Origin: Lysobacter sp. ISL-50
GTDB taxonomy: Bacteria; Pseudomonadota; Gammaproteobacteria; Xanthomonadales; Xanthomonadaceae
Assembly: GCF_018612875.1 (NCBI RefSeq)
Contig: NZ_JAGGRI010000037.1
Coordinates: forward strand, 62,001 to 126,000
Reading direction: 5' to 3'
DNA: 64,000 nucleotides
Each line of letters begins with the position of its first letter. The first letter of the stretch is position 1. The translations under genes were made by a program, and so were the position numbers. Below, piece by piece: positions 1-8,219 of this stretch. The notes beneath the pieces are model-generated. The model worked only from the letters and a program-made list of their open reading frames with translations. It had not been told where the DNA came from and did not search any database.

Positions 1-455
1 CCGCGATGACTGATCACGCTGACCTGCACCGGTCCGGTCGCGGCCTTGCGCAGTTCCGGCTGCACGCGATACGCCGGCAGGAAGTCGCCGCTCCAACGTA
101 CTTCGGACTGTCCGGCCAGACGGTTGAGCGCATCGCGCTTGCCCCAGGCGATGTAGGTGTACGGATGCAGGTATTGCACCGGCTCCAGGCCGGCGCGGCG
201 CAATTCGTCCAGCCACGCCTGTTGCACCGGGCCCTTGAATTGCACCAGGCGCCAATCCTCGCCGTCGGCGCGGGCGCGGCCCCAGGCGCTGGTGGCCTGC
301 ACGGGTTTGCTTTTGAGCGGATCGAAACGCAATCCGCCCAGATCGAGTTCGAAACCGCTCGCGGGCGCGGTGGGCGCGGCCTGCGCGAGCGACAGCAACG
401 GCGTAACGGCGAGCGCCACGGCCAGGGCCGTGAGCGGGATGCGGCGACGGTTCAT
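1..455 (-). CDS. Secreted protein, N-terminal part; probably S8 (subtilisin-like) peptidase
   Basis: The gene starts at 455 and runs off the left edge, so only about 151 residues are visible. It opens with a Sec signal peptide (MNRRR, a hydrophobic stretch, then LSLAQA). The visible pre-domain contains LVQFKGPVQQAW, HPYTYIAWG and VRWSGDFLPAYR. This alternation of a 'VQF-GP--W' strand and a 'V-W-G---P-Y' strand is what I know from the region ahead of the catalytic domain in many secreted S8 peptidases of Xanthomonadaceae. The catalytic domain itself lies outside the window, so the peptidase call is an inference. Confidence 0.5.
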   Translation of the reverse strand, partial: MNRRRIPLTALAVALAVTPLLSLAQAAPTAPASGFELDLGGLRFDPLKSKPVQATSAWGRARADGEDWRLVQFKGPVQQAWLDELRRAGLEPVQYLHPYTYIAWGKRDALNRLAGQSEVRWSGDFLPAYRVQPELRKAATGPVQVSVISHR

Positions 456-910
456 GCGGTTCTCTCCAGAAAGGTTCGACAAACGCCGCCCGCACGGGCG
501 GCGGCTCGGTGGGTGCGATCTTGGAAAACACCGGACGGCAACGTCCGTGCTGCTCGCGTCGCGAAGACGCCCGCCGACACTGCGCCCGCGCGGGCGACCG
601 CGTCCACGCGAATACGAACGGCGCTTCCAAATGATCGTTGAGGGCGATCACAGAACTTCGAAGAGGTGCATGAATCGGCGCGGGCGAAAGATCGGACGAT
701 TGCGTCGATCGATGCGGGGCTCGATGCGTTCCCGCGGATCGGCGCGAATGCGCTTTCGCGGCGGATGCCGATCGCGAATGTCGCCGCGGTTGCCGGCGAA
801 ACCGGCGGCGATGCGATCCGGACGTGGATCGGATGGCGCGGTCGAAGATGCGAAAAATATTCATGAAAGATGCGGCGCGAAACCTTCGCGCCGCATCGGT
901 GGCGCGGCGC
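456..910. other. Intergenic stretch without a recognised gene
   Basis: This stretch lies between the start of the leftward secreted protein and the end of the leftward RidA gene. Open frames exist in it (for example from 666), but they are arginine-rich and have no ribosome binding site or recognisable domain. The only structure seen is the terminator hairpin at 869-897. Confidence 0.6.
869..897 (-). terminator. Rho-independent terminator of the RidA gene
   Basis: A perfect 12-bp inverted repeat (GATGCGGCGCGA) with a 5-nt loop sits just past the stop codon of the leftward RidA gene. Read on the minus strand it is followed by a T-rich run (plus-strand A-run at 853-857). Confidence 0.75.
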
Positions 911-1264
911 TTACTCGCTGACCACCGCCGCCGTCACCACGATTTCCACCTTGAACTTCGGATTCGCCAGCGGCGCCTGCACGGTCGCGCGCGGCGGCGT
1001 GTGGCCGGCGGCGACCCAACTGTCCCATACCGCGTTCATGCCGGCGAAATCGGCCATGTCGGTCAGGAAAATCTGCGCCATCAAAATGCGGCTCTTGTCG
1101 GTGCCGGCGCGCGCGAGCAGCGCGTCGATCGAGGCCAGGGTTTCGCGGGTCTGGCCGGCGATGTCGAGGTCCTCGCTGTCGGGCACTTGCCCGGCCAGAT
1201 AAGCCACGCCGTTATAGACTGCCATTTCGGACAGGCGCGCGCCGACGTCGAATCGCTGGATCAT
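911..1264 (-). CDS. RidA/YjgF/UK114 family protein
   Basis: A 117-residue protein, the usual single-domain RidA length. Members deaminate reactive enamine/imine intermediates, or act on related small molecules, as cytosolic trimers. Family marks seen are YNGVAYLAGQVP near the N terminus, the 'QT-ETL--IDALL--AG' helix, and the C-terminal PPRATVQAPLANPKFKVEI strand. The Arg of PPRAT corresponds to the substrate-carboxylate-binding Arg of RidA. It may belong to a RidA subgroup other than archetypal RidA. It is a single gene with its own downstream terminator. Confidence 0.88.
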   Translation of the reverse strand: MIQRFDVGARLSEMAVYNGVAYLAGQVPDSEDLDIAGQTRETLASIDALLARAGTDKSRILMAQIFLTDMADFAGMNAVWDSWVAAGHTPPRATVQAPLANPKFKVEIVVTAAVVSE

Positions 1265-1413
1265 GGGTTCACCTCATGGATGTGGGGCGAGCATTGTCGG
1301 TCATCGCGCGCCCGCGCACACCTGTCGGCGCGCGATGGCCGCGCGCGCCCCGGATTCGAAGCCATGCGAGCGCGGATGCGGACCACGCCTCGACCCGCAT
1401 CCGCCGCGGCCGC

Positions 1414-2100
1414 CTACATCTCCGGCGTCCCGGTCTGGATGATGCGATCGCTTTCCTGGCGATCTTCCGCGCGTTCGGCGCGCAGGGCCGCGTCGGCGTT
1501 GGCGCGGTGCTGGGCGCGCACTTGCGGCGGCAAGGCATCGACCTGGCGATTGGCCTGCATCATCGCGCGCTCGCCGGGCTTGAGCTGGCAGTTGCGGCTG
1601 AGGATTTCGAGTTCGTCGCCGTTGCGCGCGGCGCCGCTTTGCACATTGACCACCACGCCGAGCGTATCGCCCAGCGGTTCGAGCTCACCGCAGATCGAAT
1701 CGATAGTGCCGTAGCTGCGCTCGGCGTTGCGATTGACGATCACGAACAGATTCTCGCTGTCGAGCCACACCACCGAACGCACGCCCTTGACACCCTTGGC
1801 GGCGATGCGCGCGTTCTCGCGATCGATTCGGCGCCCCGGATCGGCCAGGCGGATCGAACGATTGACGTCCTCGTTGAGCGCCTTCAGGTTCTGCTGCAGG
1901 CCCTGCTGATCGCCGCCGAGCGCCTGGCTGCGCATCTTGACCAGGCGTTCGGCGGTCTTGGCCGGGTCCAGCGGCTGGCCGGCGGGCGGCTGCGGCTTGG
2001 CCGCGGCCTGACGTTCGGCCTGGCCGCCGCAGGCGCCCAGGAGCAGGCTCAGCGTCAGTCCCGTGGCCATCGCGATTGCCGTGTTCGCATTGCGCTTCAT
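1414..2100 (-). CDS. Putative lipoprotein, function unknown
   Basis: A 228-residue protein. I chose the start at 2100 because MKRN begins a classical lipoprotein signal with lipobox LLLGAC, and an AGGTG motif lies just upstream. An upstream in-frame extension is arginine-rich and improbable. After a proline-rich linker comes a helical segment and then an alpha/beta region with VRSVVWLDSENLFVIVNRN and 'IDSICGELEPLGDTLGVVVNVQ'. The C-terminal 40 residues are charged helix. Cys in the SICGEL and SRNCQL segments may form a disulfide. I do not recognise the family; a periplasmic, lipid-anchored location is likely. Confidence 0.65.
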   Translation of the reverse strand: MKRNANTAIAMATGLTLSLLLGACGGQAERQAAAKPQPPAGQPLDPAKTAERLVKMRSQALGGDQQGLQQNLKALNEDVNRSIRLADPGRRIDRENARIAAKGVKGVRSVVWLDSENLFVIVNRNAERSYGTIDSICGELEPLGDTLGVVVNVQSGAARNGDELEILSRNCQLKPGERAMMQANRQVDALPPQVRAQHRANADAALRAERAEDRQESDRIIQTGTPEM

Positions 2101-2584
2101 CGCTGCACCTCGCTGCTGCGCGGCCCCGGGCGCGGCGCCCTGGGCCGGTTGACGGCGGCCGCGTGGGCCGCGTCCGCCGTGTTGCGTCTTGCGGTTTATA
2201 CCGCGCCGCGAGTGAAAACGGTTGCCGCATCGCAACGCAAATGCGACCGCGGTCGCCCCGGTACGGTACGCGCGCACCGGATTGCGCAGGCATCGCGCGG
2301 CCGAGGCCTTTTTCGCGACCGCTGCCCGGATTCATCTTTACCGCATCGTTACAGTCGCCCGCGGGTCGCCCACCAGCGTCGCCACGCCGCTACACGCGGC
2401 AGCGTCCGGATATCGCACCGGCCGCGGCAACGCGACGCATGCGGCGGCCGCGCTCCATCGCGGGCGCGCTGCAGCGTATTCCATAACGATCAGATCGCCG
2501 CCAATCGCAAGTCCACGCATTCGTCGCGGTTGTGCGGCATGCGTACCCCGGGGGGACCGAGAGCCCATTGCCTGAGGATACGAA
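2101..2584. other. Divergent intergenic region upstream of lipoprotein and chitinase
   Basis: 484 bp separate the leftward lipoprotein gene from the rightward chitinase gene, so it must hold both promoters. I cannot assign -35/-10 boxes with confidence. Open frames here look like shadows. Confidence 0.5.
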
Positions 2585-3535
2585 ATGAACGCACCCCACC
2601 ACTCGCGCCGCATTGGCGCCTGGGCCGCCGGCCTGTTCGGCCTGCTCTGCGCCCCCGCCGCCTTCGCCGCTCCGCAAGCCGCGGCGGCGAACGCATCCGA
2701 CACCTCGCGCGCGACCGCCGTCGTCGCACCCGCCGCGGCCTGCAACTTCGTGGACTGGACGCGCGGGGTGAACTACACGCTCGGCACGATCGTGCGTTAT
2801 CCGCCCAACGGCCAGTACTACAAGCTGGTCAACGTCGGCACCAACGGCAGCGACGGCACCGATCCGACCATCAGCACCTGGTACTGGCAGCCGACCACCT
2901 GCGACGGCACGCCGCCGGCCGGCGGTTTCGTGGTGACCGAAGCGCAGTTCAACCAGATGTTCCCGAACCGCAATCCCTTCTACACCTACGCAGGGCTGGT
3001 CGCGGCAATCCGCTCGTATCCCAACTTCGCGAAAGAAGGCGGCGACACCATCGCGCGCCAGGAAGCCGCGGCGTTCCTGGCCAACGTCAACCAGGAAACC
3101 GGCGCGCTGCAGTACATCCGCGAATTGAACCAGGCCAACTGGGATCACTACTGCCAGCCGGCCGGCACCTGCGGCGGCAAGCAGTACTACGGCCGCGGCC
3201 CGATCCAGTTGAGCTGGAACTACAACTACGCCTCCGCCGGCAGCGCGCTCGGGTTGAACCTGCTCAACGATCCGGATCTGGTCGCGACCAATTCGGCGAT
3301 CTCCTGGCAGACCGCGCTGTGGTACTGGATGACCCAGCGCGGCGGCGCCAGCAACACTCCGCACCAGGCGATGGTGAACCTGCGCGCGTTCGGCGAAACC
3401 ATCCGCGCGATCAACGGCGGCATCGAATGCAACGCCACCGGCATCGGCCACCAGCAGATGCTCAACCGCGGTGCCTACTACCGCAACTTCGCCGCGATCC
3501 TCAACGTCGCGCCGGGCAATAACCAGACCTGTTGA
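2585..3535 (+). CDS. Secreted family GH19 chitinase with N-terminal carbohydrate-binding module
   Basis: A 316-residue protein with a Sec signal peptide ending near AFAAPQA. Residues ~54-103 form a CBM5/12 chitin-binding module (WTRGVNYTLGTIV, YYKLVN, STWYWQP). Residues ~107-316 form the GH19 catalytic domain: FLANVNQETG holds the first catalytic Glu, YIRELN the second, and YYGRGPIQLSWNYNY is the family signature. Cys pairs suggest export disulfides. GH19 enzymes invert beta-1,4 bonds of chitin and attack fungal walls. The start is fixed by GAGG 7 nt upstream. A GC-rich hairpin follows the stop. Confidence 0.95.
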   Translation: MNAPHHSRRIGAWAAGLFGLLCAPAAFAAPQAAAANASDTSRATAVVAPAAACNFVDWTRGVNYTLGTIVRYPPNGQYYKLVNVGTNGSDGTDPTISTWYWQPTTCDGTPPAGGFVVTEAQFNQMFPNRNPFYTYAGLVAAIRSYPNFAKEGGDTIARQEAAAFLANVNQETGALQYIRELNQANWDHYCQPAGTCGGKQYYGRGPIQLSWNYNYASAGSALGLNLLNDPDLVATNSAISWQTALWYWMTQRGGASNTPHQAMVNLRAFGETIRAINGGIECNATGIGHQQMLNRGAYYRNFAAILNVAPGNNQTC

Positions 3536-3546
3536 TGCGCTTGCGC

Positions 3547-3572
3547 GCCCGGCCGCGAAGTCGCGGCCGGGC
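3547..3572 (+). terminator. GC-rich hairpin after chitinase gene
   Basis: An 11-bp perfect inverted repeat (GCCCGGCCGCG) with a 4-nt loop starts 11 bp after the chitinase stop. There is no clear T-run, so it may be a 3' processing or weak termination structure. Confidence 0.5.
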
Positions 3573-3592
3573 GTGTCGAGAATCTCCAAGAA

Positions 3593-3798
3593 CGTCATTC
3601 CCGCGAATGCGGGGATGACGAGCCTGGAGACTTCGAACACAGTGAAGTCAACGCAGCCCCGCCTTACTTCAGCCAAGCCGAACATCCAGAAACTTCAGCG
3701 CCATCCCCCAGAACGTCATTCCCGCGAACGCGGGAATCCAGGGACTTTCGCGCGAGAACGTTTGAAGTCACTGGATTCCCGCGTTCGCGGGAATGACG
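3593..3798. repeat. REP-like palindromic repeat cluster
   Basis: Three copies of a CGTCATTCCCGCGAA-type unit occur at 3593-3620, 3714-3741 and 3771-3798. The last two are exact 28-bp inverted copies of each other, separated by 29 bp, and each copy is itself partly palindromic. Both outward-facing ends run into related flanks (GACGAGCC-GG..., then AACACAGT--AGTCAAC), so the repeat unit is longer than the core palindrome. This is typical of dispersed intergenic repeats moved in trans in high-GC proteobacteria. No transposase is nearby. Confidence 0.85.
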
Positions 3799-3882
3799 AG
3801 CCCGGGAAGGTTGAACACAGTCTAGTCAACCCGTCTGCGTTCATCGGCATCAGCGCGCGACAACTCCCCCGCGCCCCACCAA

Positions 3883-4464
3883 TCACATATCGAACGCCGC
3901 GCAACCAATTTCCTGCGTACCCTTCTGCTCACCTGCGCGCACGAACTGGATATCCGGCATCGGCACGTCTTCGCTAGGCGGCGCGGTCGCCACGCCCAGG
4001 CTGTAGTACTCGCGATAAATGTCAGCCAGCGGCTTGGCGTCGATCGCCGCGCGCGCCTGCTCGGGGTTGGCGTCGACCACCACGGCGAAGGTCGAACCGC
4101 TGCCGAAGTCGTAGTCCACGCGCCGCACCGGCAAGCCGTGCAAGCGGATCGGCCGGCCCGGCGTCAGCGTGCCGCCGCCGGGGCCGACTTCGCCGATCGA
4201 GCTTTCCGCGCTCACCAAAACGCCGGCGTCGCGCAAGGTATGGGCGAAGTCCGGTTCCTGCACGTCGGAAAAATATTCGCCCTTGCAATCGGCGTTGGCG
4301 GCGACCCAGGCGGCGAAATCGAACAAGGACGCGGCTGCCGGCTTGGCGCTCGTGGAATCGCCCGCGGCACCCGCGGCCGGCGCGGCGTTGTCGTCGCTAC
4401 CGCCGCAAGCGCCGATGGACAGCGCCAGCGCGCATATCGCCGGCCACGCGATCATCTTGTTCAT
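3883..4464 (-). CDS. Putative lipoprotein, function unknown
   Basis: A 193-residue protein with lipobox ALSIGAC and a Gly/Asp/Ala-rich linker. The body begins FDFAAWVAANADCKGEYFSDV and contains a glycine-rich turn (GEVGPGGGTLTPG) and a strand YDFGSGSTFAVVVDA. Cys in DCKG and the near-terminal IGCAAFDM may pair. No enzymatic motif is visible. It lies 82 bp after the leftward PqaA-type gene and may be cotranscribed with it. Confidence 0.7.
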   Translation of the reverse strand: MNKMIAWPAICALALSIGACGGSDDNAAPAAGAAGDSTSAKPAAASLFDFAAWVAANADCKGEYFSDVQEPDFAHTLRDAGVLVSAESSIGEVGPGGGTLTPGRPIRLHGLPVRRVDYDFGSGSTFAVVVDANPEQARAAIDAKPLADIYREYYSLGVATAPPSEDVPMPDIQFVRAGEQKGTQEIGCAAFDM

Positions 4465-4546
4465 GCCGCTTTCTCCGTCGAGGCGGCCAGCCTACTCCTT
4501 CGCGACGACGCGCGCAGCGCCGCCGCCGCGCGCGAATCGTCGCGAG

Positions 4547-6040
4547 TTACTGCGGAACCATCAAACACGCACCAGTGCCGTTCGGCGGCGGCTGTTGCGG
4601 GTAATCGTGCTCGGGGTACACGTACACCGGCGAGGTCGCGATGAAGCCGTCGGCGAAGGAGAACTCCACGAACGCCGCCGACCAACCGCTGGCCGGCTTC
4701 TCCAGCGCGATCTCCACCGCATTGCGATTCAACGCCACCGCCTGTTCGCGATAACGCACGCCGCAGGCGAAACGGAAATCGCGCCCCGACGCGTTGTCGG
4801 CGACCCACAGCTTGGCCGCGACCGGCCGCTCGGAAGCGCGCGCACGCAGGCTCAGGCGGCCGTCGCGCTCGCTCAGCCGCGACTCCACCGAAGCCAGCGC
4901 CTGATGGCGGTTCCAGCGTTGCAGCGCCGGGATCAGCGTTTCGCGGATATGCCGGCGAATGCCGCCGTGATCGGAATTGGGCGCCGCGCGCAGGCTGGTC
5001 GCGCCGGGCAGATCGTCCAGGTACAGACGCTGCGCGTCGGCGGGGAAGAAATCGTCGCCGCTGGCGTTGACCAGGTACTTCGGAATCCGCAGGCGATGGC
5101 GATGGCGCGTGCTCAGATAGGCGTAGGGGTCTTCGATCTGCATCAACTCGGCGAATTCGGTTTGCCCGTAGCGCGTGGTCACGCCCTCGGCGTGATAAGG
5201 CAGCAAGGCGATCGGCCAACCGCCGCCGTAGGTCTTGTGGATGTGTTCGATCAGTTTCTGGATGCGCATGTCGATCACGTACGACACCAGGCCCTGCACG
5301 CGCGGATCGCCGATCGCGGTCAGCCACGCGGTCCAGGCGCGCTTGGACGCGCCGGTGACGACGAACGAACGCACCCGCCACGCGCTCAGCTCGCGCTCGG
5401 CCAGATCCATCGCCTTGACCGCGCTTTCGGCCATCGGCACATGCAGGGGCAGCGTGGCGTTGCTCGCGGACGGTTCGTCCATGAAGCGGCGCCAGGTGGC
5501 GGCGACCAGCACGTCCTCTTTCTTCGGCGCTTCGCCGGGCAGGGTCAGGTATTGGTTGGGAACATCCGACAGGCTGACCACGATGGTGTGCGTGGTCTTG
5601 GCCACTTCCAGCGCCAGGGATTCGTCGAAATCGCCCGGCGGCCGCACCGGGTCGCTGCCGTTGGCGCGGTTGCTGCCGTTGTTGATCACCAGCAGCGCCG
5701 ACTTGGGCCGCGCTACGTCGGGAATGTAGATATCGACCTGATGGGTCCATTCGTCCGGGACCGCGCCGCCGCTTTCCGGCCAGCGCTGCGAGTACAGCCG
5801 GTAGCTGCGCTTCTGCGCACCGTCGAGCACGGTGCGGCCGAGGCTTTCGTAGCGCAGCGGCACGCGCGCTTGGCGCTTGCGGTAATCGGGCCAGGCCTGG
5901 CTGTAGTCCGGATGCGGATGACCGGGCGACGCCGCCTGCGCCGCGGGCGCCGCGACCGCGACCGGACCGATTCCGGCGAGCGCGGTCGCCAAGGTCAAAC
6001 CGGCCGCGAACACGGCCTGTTGGATACGCTGCTTGATCAC
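4547..6040 (-). CDS. PhoPQ-activated pathogenicity-related (PqaA-type) protein
   Basis: A 497-residue exported protein with a Sec signal ending near VAAPAAQA. The alpha/beta-hydrolase-like core carries the hallmark GASKRAWTAWLTAIGDPR, LVINNGSNR, SLSDVPNQYL, YLVNASGDDFFPADAQ and SDHGGIRRH segments. In this family the Ser of GASKR, the Asp of SGDDFF and the His of DHGG correspond to a hydrolase-like triad; the substrate is not known to me. The C-terminal ~120 residues form a beta-sandwich-like domain. The name refers to Salmonella PhoPQ regulation, and no PhoP box is evident here. Confidence 0.88.
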   Translation of the reverse strand: MIKQRIQQAVFAAGLTLATALAGIGPVAVAAPAAQAASPGHPHPDYSQAWPDYRKRQARVPLRYESLGRTVLDGAQKRSYRLYSQRWPESGGAVPDEWTHQVDIYIPDVARPKSALLVINNGSNRANGSDPVRPPGDFDESLALEVAKTTHTIVVSLSDVPNQYLTLPGEAPKKEDVLVAATWRRFMDEPSASNATLPLHVPMAESAVKAMDLAERELSAWRVRSFVVTGASKRAWTAWLTAIGDPRVQGLVSYVIDMRIQKLIEHIHKTYGGGWPIALLPYHAEGVTTRYGQTEFAELMQIEDPYAYLSTRHRHRLRIPKYLVNASGDDFFPADAQRLYLDDLPGATSLRAAPNSDHGGIRRHIRETLIPALQRWNRHQALASVESRLSERDGRLSLRARASERPVAAKLWVADNASGRDFRFACGVRYREQAVALNRNAVEIALEKPASGWSAAFVEFSFADGFIATSPVYVYPEHDYPQQPPPNGTGACLMVPQ

Positions 6041-6139
6041 GGCCGCGTCCTCGATGCGTTTTCAGGGCGCCCAGCCTAAACGGAAAGTGTCAGCACGCCT
6101 GTGCCTGACTGCCGGATTCCGCCGCCCCGCGCGCGGCCT

Positions 6140-6577
6140 CTACAGGGCCGACCAGGCGCCGATCAGACCGGTCAGATGGGCGATGCCGATCGCCAGGCAG
6201 ATGCCCGAACTCCAGTACCAGAACGGCGTCGCCGGCTGCGGCACCGAGGCCACCGCCATCGGCACCACCGCCAGTCCGTGCAGCAGATACACCGCGGTGA
6301 TCAGGCACAGCGCGGGCTTGAGCAAGGGCAAGCGGCCGATCGCGCCAGCGCCGGACAAGGCGTAGCCCGCCCACAGCATCAACACCGCGGAAATGCCGAC
6401 CGTCACCACCGCCGGATACGCGCGCCCGGCCTCGGCCATGCGCGCCATGCGTTCGCCGGCGCCGAAGAACCGGTACCACGACGGCCCGCCGACGATCACG
6501 CCCAGATGCAGCACCGCCGCGCAGGCGCTGGCCATGCCGGCCAGCAACAAGCAAGGGTGCGAAAAACATTGAAACAT
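6140..6577 (-). CDS. Small integral membrane protein
   Basis: A 145-residue protein, start taken at 6577 (MFQCFSHPC); a farther upstream start would add an arginine-rich tail. Four hydrophobic segments are visible: LLLAGMASACAAVLHLGVIVG, VVTVGISAVLMLWAGYAL, ALCLITAVYLLHGLAVVP and the C-terminal ICLAIGIAHLTGLIGAW. The His residues inside the first and last segments are a notable feature. I do not recognise a functional family. Confidence 0.7.
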   Translation of the reverse strand: MFQCFSHPCLLLAGMASACAAVLHLGVIVGGPSWYRFFGAGERMARMAEAGRAYPAVVTVGISAVLMLWAGYALSGAGAIGRLPLLKPALCLITAVYLLHGLAVVPMAVASVPQPATPFWYWSSGICLAIGIAHLTGLIGAWSAL

Positions 6578-6983
6578 GCGCCGACCGGTCCCTGGATGTG
6601 AGTCAAGCCGGCCGCCACGGGCCGACGTGCGGGCAGCATGGCCGCCGCGGGCACGTACTGCGCGTGCCAAAAGCAACACTAAACCCGATCCGCGAATCGC
6701 GGAAGTGGCCTGGGCGGCACAGGTCGAAGCGAGTCCCGCCGCCGCGGCCGGCCGGCCCGAGTCATGAAAGTCAGGCGCCCCTGGCCGCACGCGCGCCGTC
6801 GCCGCGTTGTTTATTCCGCCGTCGCCTCCGGCACGGTCTCACCTGATGGCCGCGCTCCGTCGCGGCGGCCCGTTTTCACCCGCTCGATCGCACCGCAAGC
6901 CTGCGCACGACGCAACGCAGCGGCCGCGACATTCCGCCGCACCGACTCGTCCCTTCTTCGATCGCCCAGGACAGGAGCTACGC
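6578..6983. other. Divergent intergenic region
   Basis: 406 bp lie between the leftward membrane protein and the rightward C59-type hydrolase. Only the ribosome binding site CAGGAGC before 6984 is clear. Open frames extending upstream of 6984 look arginine-rich and are not accepted as coding. Confidence 0.5.
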
Positions 6984-8114
6984 ATGTGCACTAATTTCTT
7001 GTTGGCCGTTCCGAACATCCCCGCCACCGGCGGCAGCGCCACCCAATACATCTCCTCGCGCTGCATGGAACTGACCGGGGTGATGAAGACCTCGATGTAC
7101 CTGGTGCCCGCGCAGCAAGTTTTTCCGCTGATCAAGAACGGGTCGGTGTCGTGGACCGGCACTTACGGCTTCGTCGCCCTCGCCGATCCGTCCGGCATGC
7201 CGGTGTTCCCGTGCTTCGTCGATGGCATCAACAGCGCCGGCTTGTCCTGCGCTTCGCTGTGGCTGCCCGGCACCGCCTACGCCGCGAGCGCCAGCAGCGA
7301 CGCGCTGGAGTACTACGACCTGGGCGCCTGGATCATGAGCCAGTTCGCCACCGTCGATGAGTTAGTGCCGGCCTTGGCCGGCATCAACGTCATCGGCCCG
7401 GCGCCGGGCTCGGATCTGTACAAGCCCCTGCATTTCATCGCCACCGATCCGACCGGGGCCAGCGTGGTGATCGAATTCATCAACGGCGCGATGAACGTCT
7501 ATCCGCCGAGCTACGACAGCGGCGCGACCCAGGACGGCGTGCTGACCAACTCGCCGACCTACGACTGGCAGCGCACCAATCTGGCCGACTACGTCAACCT
7601 CAATGTCGAGGGCAGCGGCACGTCGAGCACCAACACCTCCGGCCCGCCGGTCGGCGCCGGCCTGCTCGGCCTGCCCGGCGACATCATGTCGGCCTCGCGC
7701 TTCGTCAAGGCCGCGACCTTGCGCAAAGGCTACGGCAAGCTGCCCAGCGACGGCACCGGCTGGTTGCCCACCGTGCCCGACGCCGGCGCGACCGACAGCA
7801 CCCAGACCATCGTCAGCGCCGCGCTGTCGCTGGTGCAGATCATCCAGGCCACGCCCTACGCCAGCGCCTTGATCAGCCCGGCCACCGACTCCGCTCCACC
7901 CACGGTCGGCGACTGGACCATGTGGCAGGTCGCGCGCGATCACACCAATGCGGTCTATTACTTCAGCTCCGCGTTCAATCCCACGGTGCAGAAGGTCGAT
8001 CTGAGCGAGGTCGATTTCAGCGGCGGCAGCGTCAAGATGTCGGCGCTGAAGACGATCGCGGTGCTGCCCTCGCCCGGCGCCTGGTACAACGACGCCTCCA
8101 GCAGCTTTGCCTGA
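6984..8114 (+). CDS. Choloylglycine hydrolase-like (C59, Ntn) linear amidase
   Basis: A 376-residue protein starting MCTNF. In C59 enzymes the Cys after the initiator Met becomes the N-terminal nucleophile, which fixes the start at 6984; CAGGAG lies 6 nt upstream. Supporting features are SSRCMELT (the R-x-M/E-type strand), GFVALAD, DGINSAGLSCASLWLPGT (the 'DG-NE-GL' segment with S instead of E), and DPTGASVVIEFINGAMNVY, followed by GVLTNSPTYDWQ, the Asn-Pro/Trp signature. Members cleave bile-salt conjugates, penicillin V or acyl-homoserine lactones. There is no signal peptide, so it is probably cytoplasmic. Confidence 0.85.
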   Translation: MCTNFLLAVPNIPATGGSATQYISSRCMELTGVMKTSMYLVPAQQVFPLIKNGSVSWTGTYGFVALADPSGMPVFPCFVDGINSAGLSCASLWLPGTAYAASASSDALEYYDLGAWIMSQFATVDELVPALAGINVIGPAPGSDLYKPLHFIATDPTGASVVIEFINGAMNVYPPSYDSGATQDGVLTNSPTYDWQRTNLADYVNLNVEGSGTSSTNTSGPPVGAGLLGLPGDIMSASRFVKAATLRKGYGKLPSDGTGWLPTVPDAGATDSTQTIVSAALSLVQIIQATPYASALISPATDSAPPTVGDWTMWQVARDHTNAVYYFSSAFNPTVQKVDLSEVDFSGGSVKMSALKTIAVLPSPGAWYNDASSSFA

Positions 8115-8219
8115 GCCCGCCTTGCGACGCTCCGGCGCCTGCATGCATCTGTGTGGGAAAGGCCGATCGAAAGCCGCCCGTCGCGCCCTCGCGCGACGGG
8201 TCCACTCAGGGAGAATCCA

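Noticed and set aside
1276-3522. Very long rightward open frame across the lipoprotein and chitinase genes
   Set aside because: It is antisense or out of frame to well supported genes, arginine/alanine-rich, and has no ribosome binding site; typical of high-GC shadow frames.
4169-6079. 636-codon rightward frame opposite the PqaA-type gene
   Set aside because: Antisense of a gene with clear family motifs; low-complexity translation.
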